NCBI GenBank assembly: GCA_014800895.1
Contig: JAAVFG010000037.1
Span: forward strand, 1-64,000
Origin: Bacteroidales bacterium
GTDB taxonomy: Bacteria > Bacteroidota > Bacteroidia > Bacteroidales > Muribaculaceae
Reading direction: 5' to 3'
DNA length: 64,000 nucleotides
Below are positions 17,838 to 25,718 of the stretch, in pieces (the stretch's first letter is position 1; every line of letters starts with the position of its first letter). The position numbers and the translations under genes are program-made. Under the pieces are notes generated by a model that saw only the letters and a list, made by a program, of their open reading frames with translations, searched no databases and had not been told where the DNA came from.

Positions 17838-19175
17838 ATGAACATAAATGACATTATGTCCGGGCTTGAGGCGAAGCACCCCGGCGAGAAGGAGTATCTT
17901 CAGGCAGTAAAAGAGGTCCTGATGTCTGTGGAGGATGTATATAACTCTCATCCTGAATTTGAGAAAGCGAAGATCATCGAGAGAATGGTCGAGCCGGATC
18001 GGATTTTCACATTCCGTGTGTCATGGACTGACGACAAGGGTGAGGTGCAGAACAATATCGGATATCGCGTACAGTTCAATAACGCTATCGGTCCCTACAA
18101 AGGAGGTATCCGTTTCCATGCGTCAGTCAATCTGTCTATCCTGAAATTCCTCGGTTTCGAGCAGACCTTCAAGAATGCCTTGACCACTCTTCCGATGGGA
18201 GGCGCAAAAGGAGGCTCAGACTTCTCCCCGCGTGGCAAGAGCGATGCGGAGATCATGCGTTTCTGTCAGGCATTCGTGCTTGAACTCTGGCGCAATCTCG
18301 GACCTGACCGCGATGTTCCGGCAGGCGATATAGGTGTCGGCGGCCGTGAAGTGGGCTATATGTATGGCATGTATAAGAAATTGGCACGGGAGAATACCGG
18401 TACTTTCACAGGAAAGGGTCTTTCATTCGGTGGAAGCCGTATCCGTCCGGAGGCAACCGGTTTCGGAGCACTCTATTTTACATGCAATATGCTCAACGAC
18501 CTCGGCACTGATATAAAAGGGAAGACCATAGCAATTTCCGGATTCGGAAATGTGGCATGGGGAGCAGCTACTAAGGCTACTGAACTTGGCGGCAAGGTCG
18601 TGACTATCTCCGGTCCTGACGGATATATCTACGATCCCGCAGGTCTTGATGCAGAGAAGATAGAGTATATGCTTGAGCTTCGTGCAACGGGCGATGATAT
18701 TGTGGCTCCCTATGCGGATCGTTTCCCCGGCTCTACATTCTTCCCCGGTCGCAAACCGTGGGAACAGAAGGTTGATATCGCTCTTCCTTGTGCCACTCAG
18801 AATGAGCTCAATGGCGAGGATGCCAAGCAGCTTGTAGATAATAAGGTATTGTTAGTGGCGGAGGTTTCCAACATGGGATGTACTCCTGAGGCTATCGACT
18901 GCTTCCTTGAGCATAAGATTCCTTACGGACCCGGTAAGGCGGTCAATGCGGGCGGTGTAGCAGTATCCGGTCTTGAAATGACTCAGGATGCAGAGCATCT
19001 GCAATGGAGCGCGAAGAAAGTGGATGATATGCTTCATACCATCATGAATGATATCCACAATGCGTGCGTTGAGCATGGCAAGCAGCCCGACGGCTATATC
19101 AACTACATGAAGGGTGCCAATATCGCAGGCTTCCTGAAAGTAGCTGATGCAATGATGGCGCAGGGCGTTATATAA
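17838..19175 (+). CDS. gdhA: NADP-dependent glutamate dehydrogenase
   Basis: GdhA makes glutamate from 2-oxoglutarate and ammonium. The protein has 445 residues, normal for the hexameric short family. The substrate and catalytic segment is LPMGGAKGGSDFSPRGKSDAE with the active lysine. The dinucleotide-binding segment is GKTIAISGFGNVAWGAATKA. The NADP preference is inferred from similarity to the class with this motif set. It has its own promoter and terminator and is thus a single-gene unit. Its codon bias is moderately strong, which fits a central ammonium-assimilation enzyme. Confidence 0.95.
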   Translation: MNINDIMSGLEAKHPGEKEYLQAVKEVLMSVEDVYNSHPEFEKAKIIERMVEPDRIFTFRVSWTDDKGEVQNNIGYRVQFNNAIGPYKGGIRFHASVNLSILKFLGFEQTFKNALTTLPMGGAKGGSDFSPRGKSDAEIMRFCQAFVLELWRNLGPDRDVPAGDIGVGGREVGYMYGMYKKLARENTGTFTGKGLSFGGSRIRPEATGFGALYFTCNMLNDLGTDIKGKTIAISGFGNVAWGAATKATELGGKVVTISGPDGYIYDPAGLDAEKIEYMLELRATGDDIVAPYADRFPGSTFFPGRKPWEQKVDIALPCATQNELNGEDAKQLVDNKVLLVAEVSNMGCTPEAIDCFLEHKIPYGPGKAVNAGGVAVSGLEMTQDAEHLQWSAKKVDDMLHTIMNDIHNACVEHGKQPDGYINYMKGANIAGFLKVADAMMAQGVI

Positions 19176-19208
19176 TTGATACTACATTATCACAAACCTA
19201 ATATAAAT

Positions 19209-19252
19209 GACTGTGTCGGAATGAATTATTACATACTGACACAGTCTTTTTT
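19209..19252 (+). terminator. Terminator of gdhA
   Basis: GACTGTGTC (19209-19217) pairs with GACACAGTC (19238-19246), and TTTTTT follows. It lies 33 bp beyond the gdhA stop and just before the end of the convergent Fur-family gene. Confidence 0.85.
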
Positions 19253-19268
19253 AGTGGATGGAGCCTTA
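19247..19268 (+). repeat. Copy B of the dispersed about 20-nt motif
   Basis: TTTTTTAGTGGATGGAGCC then TTA. This is the best copy of the motif also seen at 393, 23636, 32071 and 52001. It overlaps the stop codon of the minus-strand Fur-family gene and the U-run of the gdhA terminator. Confidence 0.55.
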
Positions 19269-19694
19269 TACCTTCGAGAAATGCGAGGTGCATTTGTCGC
19301 ATTTTCCTGCGATCGTGAAATTGGCTGACTCGGCGAGGAAGCCTTCAGGGAGAGGAATATCCGGGATAGGGTTGGAATGTAGACAGAAAGTTCTGCCGCA
19401 ATTCACACAGTGAAAATGGATGTGACGGTCAGAGTCACTATCATCATGCGAGTCACACCATTCATATTTGGCAGCCCCGGAACCGTCATCAATAACATGG
19501 ACAATCCCTTTTTCTGTAAAAAGCGATAAGGAGCGGGTGATGGTGGAGCGATCCACCGTGTCCAGCACCTGCTCAATCTCCAGACCGGAAAGAGGATGGT
19601 CGGCTGTCAGAAGCAGACGACCGACCATTATTCTCACGGCAGTGGGACGCACGCCGAGTCTATTCATTTTCTCTATTATTTCCTCATCAGCCAT
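19266..19694 (-). CDS. Fur-family metal-responsive transcription regulator
   Basis: The 142-residue protein has the Fur winged-helix (RPTAVRIMVGRLLLTADHPLSGLEIEQVL, then DRSTITRSLSLFTEKGIV). The metal and dimer domain contains HIHFHCVNCGRTFCLH and a C-terminal CDKC pair, the structural zinc site. Its start lies 13 bp after the stop of the zinc/cadmium ATPase gene, so the two form an operon. This suggests a regulator of zinc efflux or homeostasis rather than iron, but the metal cannot be read from sequence. A perfect 12-bp inverted repeat lies in the ATPase promoter as a possible operator. Confidence 0.88.
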   Translation of the reverse strand: MADEEIIEKMNRLGVRPTAVRIMVGRLLLTADHPLSGLEIEQVLDTVDRSTITRSLSLFTEKGIVHVIDDGSGAAKYEWCDSHDDSDSDRHIHFHCVNCGRTFCLHSNPIPDIPLPEGFLAESANFTIAGKCDKCTSHFSKV

Positions 19695-19707
19695 ATAGAA
19701 GATTATT

Positions 19708-21729
19708 CTACTTTCTTAAACGGATAAGAGTCCATAAAATTGTTATCAGAGTCACTCCCGTGTCGGCGAAAACTGCAGCCCAGAGAGAAGCTATACCGAA
19801 GGCGCCGAGAGTCATTACAAGAGCCTTTACGCCCATTGCGAAAGTGACATTCTCAGTCACCACTCTCCTTACCTTTCTTCCTAAGGAGATAGCCTCCGGA
19901 AGTTTCGTGAGGTTGTCACCTGCTATCACTACGTCGCTGCTTTCCATTGCAAGATCCGTGCCGAGTGTACCCATAGCCACACCGACATCTGACGCTGCAA
20001 TAGCCGGTGCGTCATTTATACCGTCTCCGACAAAGGCAACTTTCCCGGATGTGTTTTCGCGACGTTCATTGATAATACGCTGTTTATCCTCAGGAAGAAG
20101 TGAAGCATGGAAGGCATCCGCTCCAACCTCTTTCATGACCCGACTCACGGCAGCTTCATGATCTCCGGAGAGAATCTCCACAGATTCCACACCCAATTCA
20201 TGCAGGCGGGCGATGGCTTCCCGAGCCTCAGGTTTTACAGTGTCAAGTAGATAGATAGAACCTAAATATTCTCCATCATAAGCAACACAGATTTCAGAAG
20301 CATCGGAAGTTGTATCCGGGAGTGCTATGTCATGGCTGCGCATTAGAGAGCGAGATCCTACGAGACATATCTTGCCGTCAATGATAGCTGACATTCCATG
20401 GGATACCGTCTCAACGTCAGTAGCCTCTACGTCATTCAAGTTCTTCTCTTTGGCATATTCCACAATGGCTATGGCAAGAGGATGCGCCGATTCGCGGTCG
20501 AGTGCAGCCGCAAAAGCAATAACCTTTTCATCTTTTCCATCTGAGGATACAGCCGATACATGGAATTTTCCAGTGGTAAGAGTGCCGGTCTTGTCAAGCA
20601 TCACTGTCTTGACATCACGCATGGCATCCACAAACTTGGAACCTTTGAAAAGAAGTCCGCGACGCGAAGCATTTCCCAAAGAGGCGAAATAACTTAAAGG
20701 GATGCTCACCACCAATGCACAGGGACAACTGCACACCAGGAATATCAGCGACCGGCGAAGCCATTTCATCCATTCAAAAGAGACACCCTGTGCCCCGGCT
20801 ATAATCCAGGGGATAAAGAAAAGAAGAAGGGCAGCGGTAAAAACCACGGGAGTATACCAGCGGGTGATTCGACGAAGCATGTTCTCGGTCGGTGACTTTG
20901 ATTCCTGAGCCTCCTCTATCATCTTCATCACTCTTGTCATGGATGAGTCGGAGAATAATCGGGAAGTGCGCAATTCCACAGCTCTGTTTACCGGTATCAT
21001 GCCGGATGATAATTCATCGCCCGGATGGAAAGTGCGCGGTACGGATTCTCCTGTGATAGCAGAGGTATCGAAATCAATATCCCGGTTTCCCGTAAGAATG
21101 GCATCGACCGGTATTCTCTCGCCCGGATTGACCATGATTATATCTCCGATCTTCAGGTCGGAGGGATTTACTGTCCGCAGGTTCTCATCCTCCTTCAATC
21201 TTGCAGTCTCAGGAAGGCGTCCGAGAAGTGACTTGATCCGTTTTTTAACATCTTCGGAAGCCGTGTCCTCCATCTTCTCTCCGAAAGAGTAAAAGAGCAA
21301 CACTGCAACTCCTTCGGGATATTCCCCGATAAGAAATGCTCCAACAGTGGCTGCCACCATAAGGGTAAACTCATTCATAACGCTTCCCTCTCTCCAGCTC
21401 TCAAACATCTCTTTAAGAATGGGGAGACCGACCGGTAGCACCGCGGCTATATAATATATCCACCATAATTGTGAAGGAATAAAATGGGAGAGGATTAATC
21501 CGCCCACCAGTAGCAAGCCTGTAAGGAGCTCTTTTGCATAAGTTGTGAAGAAGTTCGCGTGTTCCTCTTTTTCGTGATGATGATGACTGCATCCGCAGGC
21601 TGAACCGGATCCGCAAGATTCATTCTCATGGTGGTGAGAATGATTGTGGGAATGGCAATGTTTATGATCGTGAGAGTGACTATGACTATGACTCTCTGTA
21701 TCTTTTGAAGTATGACAATGTTTACACAT
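19708..21729 (-). CDS. zntA: Zinc/cadmium-type P-type ATPase with a His-rich N-terminus
   Basis: P1B-type ATPases pump heavy-metal ions out using ATP. The 673-residue protein has the membrane metal motif CSCPCALVVS, the phosphorylation site DKTGTLT and the hinge GDGINDAPAIAASDVGVAMG. The last helix contains DTGVTLITILW, with the Asp typical of the zinc/cadmium/lead subgroup. In place of a GMxCxxC heavy-metal-associated domain, the first about 60 residues are packed with histidine and cysteine (SHSHSHDHKHCHSHNH and later CGSGSACGC). This is a likely zinc-binding sensor or buffer. It is in one operon with the Fur-family regulator. Confidence 0.92.
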   Translation of the reverse strand: MCKHCHTSKDTESHSHSHSHDHKHCHSHNHSHHHENESCGSGSACGCSHHHHEKEEHANFFTTYAKELLTGLLLVGGLILSHFIPSQLWWIYYIAAVLPVGLPILKEMFESWREGSVMNEFTLMVAATVGAFLIGEYPEGVAVLLFYSFGEKMEDTASEDVKKRIKSLLGRLPETARLKEDENLRTVNPSDLKIGDIIMVNPGERIPVDAILTGNRDIDFDTSAITGESVPRTFHPGDELSSGMIPVNRAVELRTSRLFSDSSMTRVMKMIEEAQESKSPTENMLRRITRWYTPVVFTAALLLFFIPWIIAGAQGVSFEWMKWLRRSLIFLVCSCPCALVVSIPLSYFASLGNASRRGLLFKGSKFVDAMRDVKTVMLDKTGTLTTGKFHVSAVSSDGKDEKVIAFAAALDRESAHPLAIAIVEYAKEKNLNDVEATDVETVSHGMSAIIDGKICLVGSRSLMRSHDIALPDTTSDASEICVAYDGEYLGSIYLLDTVKPEAREAIARLHELGVESVEILSGDHEAAVSRVMKEVGADAFHASLLPEDKQRIINERRENTSGKVAFVGDGINDAPAIAASDVGVAMGTLGTDLAMESSDVVIAGDNLTKLPEAISLGRKVRRVVTENVTFAMGVKALVMTLGAFGIASLWAAVFADTGVTLITILWTLIRLRK

Positions 21730-21749
21730 AATTCTTATTTTTTATGATG

Positions 21750-21803
21750 CAAAGTTACTTCAAAAGAGATGCACATGATGTGCAAATACATATCATGTGC
21801 ATC
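21750..21803 (-). promoter_or_regulatory. Promoter -7 box and inverted-repeat operator candidate upstream of the P-type ATPase
   Basis: The minus strand has TAACTTTG at 21757-21750, a perfect -7 element about 20 nt before the ATG. Upstream of it are arms GATGCACATGAT (21768-21779) and ATCATGTGCATC (21792-21803), a perfect 12-bp inverted repeat. Inside it, GCACATGATGTGC is itself a dyad. The repeat covers the -33 region, as an operator would. It could also serve as a terminator hairpin for the thioesterase gene upstream, so the role is open. Confidence 0.55.
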
Positions 21804-21842
21804 AACAGATTTTATAATTAAAGATTGAAAATATCCGGAATC

Positions 21843-22631
21843 TTAATCAATCCTTTTCTCTAATCCTATTCTTGCAAAGAGGATAGGCAGATTTTTCTTT
21901 GTTGAGAAAAGAGAAAAAGAGGAGAGTGAGGAGTCATGATTGAAACGTCGTATCTCCACCGTTTCGTCAAAGTTGCCCTCATGAAGAAAAGAAAGCTCAA
22001 GACGACGGATAAATGATTTGTCAAATTCCTCAAGCGAGTATGAATTAAGGAGAAGAGAGACGTATCTTACCGTATTGACATGACGGTAGAAATCAATATC
22101 GTTGTATCGGAAAGTATAAAGAAGAGTCTCGGTATTGGCTGAAAGAGAGGAAGATGAGGAACCCGTTTCGCCCTCGTTCACTATCTCCACATGTTTCTCC
22201 TGCCGTGCGATAGGACAATCCTTATCCTTAATTGCTCCCTCCGGCAGGGAAAGATGACCCAAACCGAAATTCTCATGTGTTTCTGTGTTAAGCACCATCC
22301 ACACCGAGCGGGCATAACCGACCGTGACTCCGTCGCCATCTTTAATCTCGAAACATCTAACGGAGAAATGACGGTTCCAGCTCTCTACCCATGTCTCGAT
22401 GGAGTAATAAGTATTTACCTTAGGATACCGCGACAGTTCGATAGTGAGACGGGAGAGCACCCATCCGGCATTTAGATGAGCCATCACCGGATTTCCTATA
22501 TTTAGATCCATCGCGGCGCGTGTGGCGACCTCGATCAGATTGCTGACGAGGATAGTGACAGCCAATTCTCCTTCCGGGTTAGCCTCATTGGCAGAGACGA
22601 GAAAGGAATGTTTGAAAATATATTCGCTCAT
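21843..22631 (-). CDS. Acyl-ACP thioesterase (FatA/FatB-type hot-dog protein)
   Basis: The 262-residue protein has two hot-dog halves, as in plant-type and bacterial acyl-ACP thioesterases that release free fatty acids from acyl-ACP. The first half has the substrate-tunnel region VATRAAMDLNIGNPVMAHLNAGWVLSRL and a WVESWNRHFSVRCFEI strand. The second half has YNDIDFYRHVNTVRYVSLLLNSY, matching the Asn-His catalytic region. It overlaps the HAD phosphatase start region by 4 nt (stop and start codons nested), so they are co-transcribed. Confidence 0.88.
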   Translation of the reverse strand: MSEYIFKHSFLVSANEANPEGELAVTILVSNLIEVATRAAMDLNIGNPVMAHLNAGWVLSRLTIELSRYPKVNTYYSIETWVESWNRHFSVRCFEIKDGDGVTVGYARSVWMVLNTETHENFGLGHLSLPEGAIKDKDCPIARQEKHVEIVNEGETGSSSSSLSANTETLLYTFRYNDIDFYRHVNTVRYVSLLLNSYSLEEFDKSFIRRLELSFLHEGNFDETVEIRRFNHDSSLSSFSLFSTKKNLPILFARIGLEKRID

Positions 22632-23278
22632 AATTCATCTACAAGTCTAAGGATTTCGGATGGTTTGTTGACTATATGCTCTGCGTAGGCTCTGCGGAGT
22701 TCCGACACGGGACGGAAGCCCCAGGTCACGCCGGCAGATGTGACGCAAGCTCTGCGGGCTGTCTCCATATCCACTGCTGAATCGCCCACATAGAGGATAT
22801 TCTTTTTAGCGCAAGGACTCTCATTGAGTAGAGCGAAGATTATGGAGGGATCCGGTTTAGGGGGACGCTCCTCAACCTGTCCTAATAGAGCAACGAAAGG
22901 GATATCGGGGAAGAAGTGAGTGACTATTTTTTTTACCGCCGGCTCATATTTATTGGAAGTCACGCCAATAGCCACACCCTTCTCAGTCAATTCCTTCAAT
23001 AATTCCGGGATGCCGGGATAGGGGAGGGTTGAGTCAGTGCAATGTTCGTCATAATATTCTCTGAAAATGGAGAGAAGTTTATCGATAGTTTCCTCATCGG
23101 CATCCGGCACGGCGCGTTCCACTAATTTTCTGACACCGTTTCCGACCATATAATTATATGTAGAGAGGGCATGTTCGGAATATCCCATCATGCGGAGGGC
23201 ATAATTGCAGGCATTCCCCAGGTCGGAGATTGTATTGAGCAGCGTGCCGTCAAGATCAAATATTACTAATTTTTTCAT
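22628..23278 (-). CDS. HAD-family phosphatase, phosphoglycolate phosphatase-like
   Basis: A haloacid-dehalogenase hydrolase of about 216 residues. Motif I is FDLDGTLLNT, motif II is VTSNKYE, motif III is around KPDPS, and motif IV is GDSAVDMETARRA. The cap helices between motifs I and II are of the Gph/PGMB type. The substrate is not determinable; phosphoglycolate, pyrophosphate and small sugar phosphates are all possible. I prefer the ATG at 23278 (MKKLVIFDLDG) over one three codons upstream. The downstream thioesterase gene overlaps by 4 nt. Promoter-like TATATTTG lies at 23346-23339 on the minus strand. Confidence 0.85.
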   Translation of the reverse strand: MKKLVIFDLDGTLLNTISDLGNACNYALRMMGYSEHALSTYNYMVGNGVRKLVERAVPDADEETIDKLLSIFREYYDEHCTDSTLPYPGIPELLKELTEKGVAIGVTSNKYEPAVKKIVTHFFPDIPFVALLGQVEERPPKPDPSIIFALLNESPCAKKNILYVGDSAVDMETARRACVTSAGVTWGFRPVSELRRAYAEHIVNKPSEILRLVDEL

Positions 23279-23338
23279 TTCAATCAATATTTTTGAAGCC
23301 TCTTCTTAGATCATTAATGATACGGAGCGACTTCCATA

Positions 23339-23346
23339 CAAATATA
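23339..23346 (-). promoter_or_regulatory. -7 element upstream of the HAD phosphatase gene
   Basis: Minus-strand TATATTTG (exact TAnnTTTG). A second overlapping candidate TATTTTTG is at 23355-23348. No clear -33 TTTG at the right spacing is visible, so confidence is limited. Confidence 0.4.
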
Positions 23347-23462
23347 ACAAAAATATTCAGTAAAGATAGGAGGTAGCCCCTAATTTAGACTTTAGCCGGC
23401 AGAGATAAGGATAAAAAAGCTTATATATGAAGCATAAGGGAAGCTGATAACGAAGAGAACAT

Positions 23463-23556
23463 AAAAAACGAGGCTAATCAAATGATTAGCCCCGAATAGG
23501 TTGTTTTCACATCGGACTAAAAGTCCTTATTGTGATTTGCGTCTTTTTATTTTGCG
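23463..23556 (-). ncRNA. tracrRNA of the type II-C CRISPR-Cas system
   Basis: On the plus strand 23530-23543 is identical to 14 bases of the CRISPR repeat (TTGTGATTTGCGTC), and the similarity continues through TTTTTATT and TTTGC to 23555. Read on the minus strand this is an anti-repeat of about 26 nt. After it come a small GGACT-TTT-AGTCC hairpin and then a 12-bp hairpin (CGGGGCTAATCA, TT loop, TGATTAGCCTCG), followed by TTTTTT at 23468-23463. Anti-repeat, nexus-like hairpin and terminator in this order are what a tracrRNA has. The transcript would be about 94 nt. It is 1.8 kb from the array, with msrAB and ferritin between. Confidence 0.85.
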
Positions 23557-23559
23557 ATG

Positions 23560-23567
23560 TAAAGTTA
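23560..23567 (-). promoter_or_regulatory. -7 element of the tracrRNA promoter
   Basis: Minus-strand TAACTTTA matches seven of eight consensus positions (TAnnTTTG). A start about 4 nt further on (near 23556) would begin the RNA exactly at the anti-repeat. The -33 element is not clear. Confidence 0.5.
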
Positions 23568-23635
23568 AGGAAAATCCTTTAAATTAAAAAGAAAATTCTG
23601 ATCTTTTTCAGTTACTATTTAAAGACTATCGATAA

Positions 23636-23657
23636 TTTTTAGTGGATTGAGCCTAAG
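23636..23657 (+). repeat. Copy C of the dispersed about 20-nt motif
   Basis: TTTTTAGTGGATTGAGCC followed by TAAG. It lies 36 bp downstream of the msrAB stop. Beyond it AGTCGC (23656-23661) and GCGACT (23689-23694) form a spaced inverted repeat that reaches the stop codon. Confidence 0.5.
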
Positions 23658-23693
23658 TCGCTACGGTCGGACTCATTCGTCATTCCCTGCGAC

Positions 23694-24641
23694 TCACTCT
23701 TCTTCAATCAGATTCTTATAGTCTCCATACCCTTCTTTCTCCATATCCTCAATAGGGATAAAGCGCAGGGAGGCTGAATTTATGCAGTAACGCTGTCCTC
23801 CTTCCGATGCCGGACCGTCAGGGAACACATGACCTAAATGCGCACCGCTTGAGGCGGAGCGTACCTCTGTGCGTACACGTCCGAAAGAGGTGTCGGTGTG
23901 TTCAGTAATAAGGTCGGATGAAATAGGACGGGTAAACGCCGGCCAGCCACAACCTGAGTTGTATTTACGGGAGGAAATGAAAAGCGGGGTTCCGTCAGTG
24001 ATATCTACATAAATTCCTTTTCGGAATTCCTCATCATATTCATTTACAAACGGACGCTCCGTTGCGCCATTCTGCGTAACTTCCCACTGCAGAGGCGTAA
24101 GCCGCTCCCTGAGTTGCGATTTTTCATTTTTCCTGCCCTCCCTGCTCTTTACTTCCTCAAAAAGTGCCGGATCGATATGGCAATATCCGCCGGGATTCTT
24201 CTCCAGATAATCCTGATGATAAAGTTCAGCCGGATAGAAATTCTCCAGAGGCATGACTTCTACAACAATCGGCTCGGTGTTTCTTCTTTCAACAGCCGCT
24301 ACGAACGCTTCAATCACCGGCACGTCATCCCGGTCAACATAATATATTCCGGTTCGATATTGAGTGCCGCGGTCGTTACCCTGTCGGTTGAGTGAAGTCG
24401 GATCTATACTTTTGAAATAAATGGAAAGCAATTCCGTCAGGGAGACCTCCATATCATCATATTCCACCTCTACGGTCTCCGCAGCCCCGGTCTGTCCGCT
24501 GCATACCTCCTTATATTCGGGATAAGGTACGCGACTGTTGGCATAGCCGACCTCCGTCCCAACCACTCCGGCTACAAGCGAAAAAAGGTGTTCTGTCCCC
24601 CAGAAACACCCTCCTGCGAAATAAATCTTTTTTCTCTTCAT
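23694..24641 (-). CDS. msrAB: Bifunctional methionine sulfoxide reductase A/B
   Basis: The fusion protein reduces both stereoisomers of methionine sulfoxide. The MsrA domain is first, with the catalytic GGCFWGTEH (Cys12) and a [22 protein letters not shown] segment. The MsrB domain is C-terminal, with [12 protein letters not shown] and the catalytic [11 protein letters not shown]. Length is 315 residues, normal for the fusion. It follows the ferritin gene by 29 bp on the same strand, so both probably belong to one oxidative-stress unit. No signal peptide is visible, so it acts in the cytoplasm. The unit sits inside the CRISPR-Cas locus, between tracrRNA and array. Confidence 0.95.
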   Translation of the reverse strand: MKRKKIYFAGGCFWGTEHLFSLVAGVVGTEVGYANSRVPYPEYKEVCSGQTGAAETVEVEYDDMEVSLTELLSIYFKSIDPTSLNRQGNDRGTQYRTGIYYVDRDDVPVIEAFVAAVERRNTEPIVVEVMPLENFYPAELYHQDYLEKNPGGYCHIDPALFEEVKSREGRKNEKSQLRERLTPLQWEVTQNGATERPFVNEYDEEFRKGIYVDITDGTPLFISSRKYNSGCGWPAFTRPISSDLITEHTDTSFGRVRTEVRSASSGAHLGHVFPDGPASEGGQRYCINSASLRFIPIEDMEKEGYGDYKNLIEEE

Positions 24642-24670
24642 TATACTTTTTTGATTGGAGAATCAGTAGA

Positions 24671-25177
24671 TCAGAGCTGTGGAGCCACATAAGTGCGCGT
24701 TGCCAACTGGCGATCGATCTGATAAAGTCCTGTGCCGTCACTGCCGACAAGATTAAGGTCATCGATAATCTGGCGTACAGTCTCCTCTTCCTCGACCTGC
24801 TCAGCCACAAAAGTGTTGAGTTTTTGGCGCGTAGCAAAATCCTTTTCCTCCTCTGCAAGTGCATAAAGATTATTGATAAGTTCGGTCACTTTCTGCTCAT
24901 GTTCAAGAGTTGCTACGAACGCATCCTTCACAGAATCCCATGACTCGGGAACGCCCGCGATAGGTTGGAGCACTGCCTTCGCATCTCTTGCATTCAGATA
25001 ATCCATGAGGGCGAGGGCATGTGCCTGCTCTTCCTGAAATTGAATCCTAAACCAATTAGCCACCCCCGGTCTGCCCTCATAGTTGAAATAAATCGACATA
25101 GAGAGATATAGATAAGCTGACCACATCTCAGCGTTCACCTGCTCATTAAGAGCATCTTCAAGTTTCTTACTTAACAT
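24671..25177 (-). CDS. ftnA: Non-heme ferritin
   Basis: An iron-storage four-helix bundle of 168 residues. The ferroxidase ligands are in EQVNAEMWSAYLYLSMSIYF (first helix) and FQEEQAHALALMDYLN (second helix), with further glutamates in the C-helix (LEHEQKVTELINNL). Ferritin stores iron as a mineral in 24-mers and protects against Fenton chemistry. It is probably co-transcribed with msrAB (29-bp gap). Its upstream region directly borders the CRISPR array, and no consensus promoter is obvious; a degenerate CTTTG-type element lies around 25260. Confidence 0.93.
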   Translation of the reverse strand: MLSKKLEDALNEQVNAEMWSAYLYLSMSIYFNYEGRPGVANWFRIQFQEEQAHALALMDYLNARDAKAVLQPIAGVPESWDSVKDAFVATLEHEQKVTELINNLYALAEEEKDFATRQKLNTFVAEQVEEEETVRQIIDDLNLVGSDGTGLYQIDRQLATRTYVAPQL

Positions 25178-25349
25178 ATCCTGTAATTTCTATAATTTTT
25201 TACATATATAACGTCCTTTCCTCCCCCAGGGTTCGCCTCAACTCCTGGTAGAACTCAACAAAGAGATAAGCTTATGTGCAGATATGATAATATCCATATT
25301 TTCTTATATGCTTTAGTCAAAAAGATACGCGTGCCTCTTCCTGCTCCGC

Positions 25350-25627
25350 GTTGTAATTTGCATCCTTTTTATTATATTTGCATATAGAATCACAGCTTGA
25401 AAACCTGAAATTACTTCATCCATGGTGTTGTGATTTGCGTCCTTTTTATTATATTTGCATATAGAATCACAGCGCCTACCCGTATTGCTTCGGAAGAGAT
25501 GCAGTTGTGATTTGCGTCCTTTTTATTATATTTGCATATAGAATCACAGCCGACAATTTGGAAAATCCTATTACTGCATAGTTGTGATTTGCGTCCTTTT
25601 TATTATATTTGCATATAGAATCACAGC
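25350..25627 (+). CRISPR. Type II-C CRISPR array: four 47-nt repeats, three 30-nt spacers
   Basis: Repeats are at 25350-25396, 25427-25473, 25504-25550 and 25581-25627, with spacers at 25397-25426, 25474-25503 and 25551-25580, all exactly 30 nt. Repeats 2-4 are identical; the first differs at two positions (GTAATTTGCATCC in place of GTGATTTGCGTCC). Repeats start GTTGTGATTTGC and end AATCACAGC. Length 47 and spacer 30 are typical of Bacteroidetes type II-C. Every repeat contains GTTG, 19 nt, TATATTTG, a near-consensus promoter reading plus. The degenerate repeat is far from cas2, suggesting that new spacers are added at the cas2 side. Confidence 0.97.
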
Positions 25628-25680
25628 CTCAATGTGTGAAATACGCTGATAGACAGAAATATAAATGGTGATTCTTAATT
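25628..25680. other. Leader-like sequence between the array and cas2
   Basis: AT-rich non-coding sequence next to the last intact repeat and on the cas-gene side, where integration is expected. No spacer or repeat remnant is seen in it. The identification rests on position and the degeneration of the far repeat. Confidence 0.4.
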
Positions 25681-25718
25681 AAAAAATCCGACTTCTTTTT
25701 TATAGAGCCGGATTTTTT
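25681..25718. terminator. Bidirectional terminator between array and cas2
   Basis: AAAAAATCCG (25681-25690) pairs with CGGATTTTTT (25709-25718), with extra pairs inside. T-runs exist on both strands. It can end the cas9-cas1-cas2 transcript (minus) and RNA coming out of the array (plus). Confidence 0.75.

Noticed and set aside
25251-25320. Additional degenerate CRISPR repeats upstream of the first repeat
   Set aside because: I compared the sequence before 25350 with the repeat and saw no more than short T-rich similarity.
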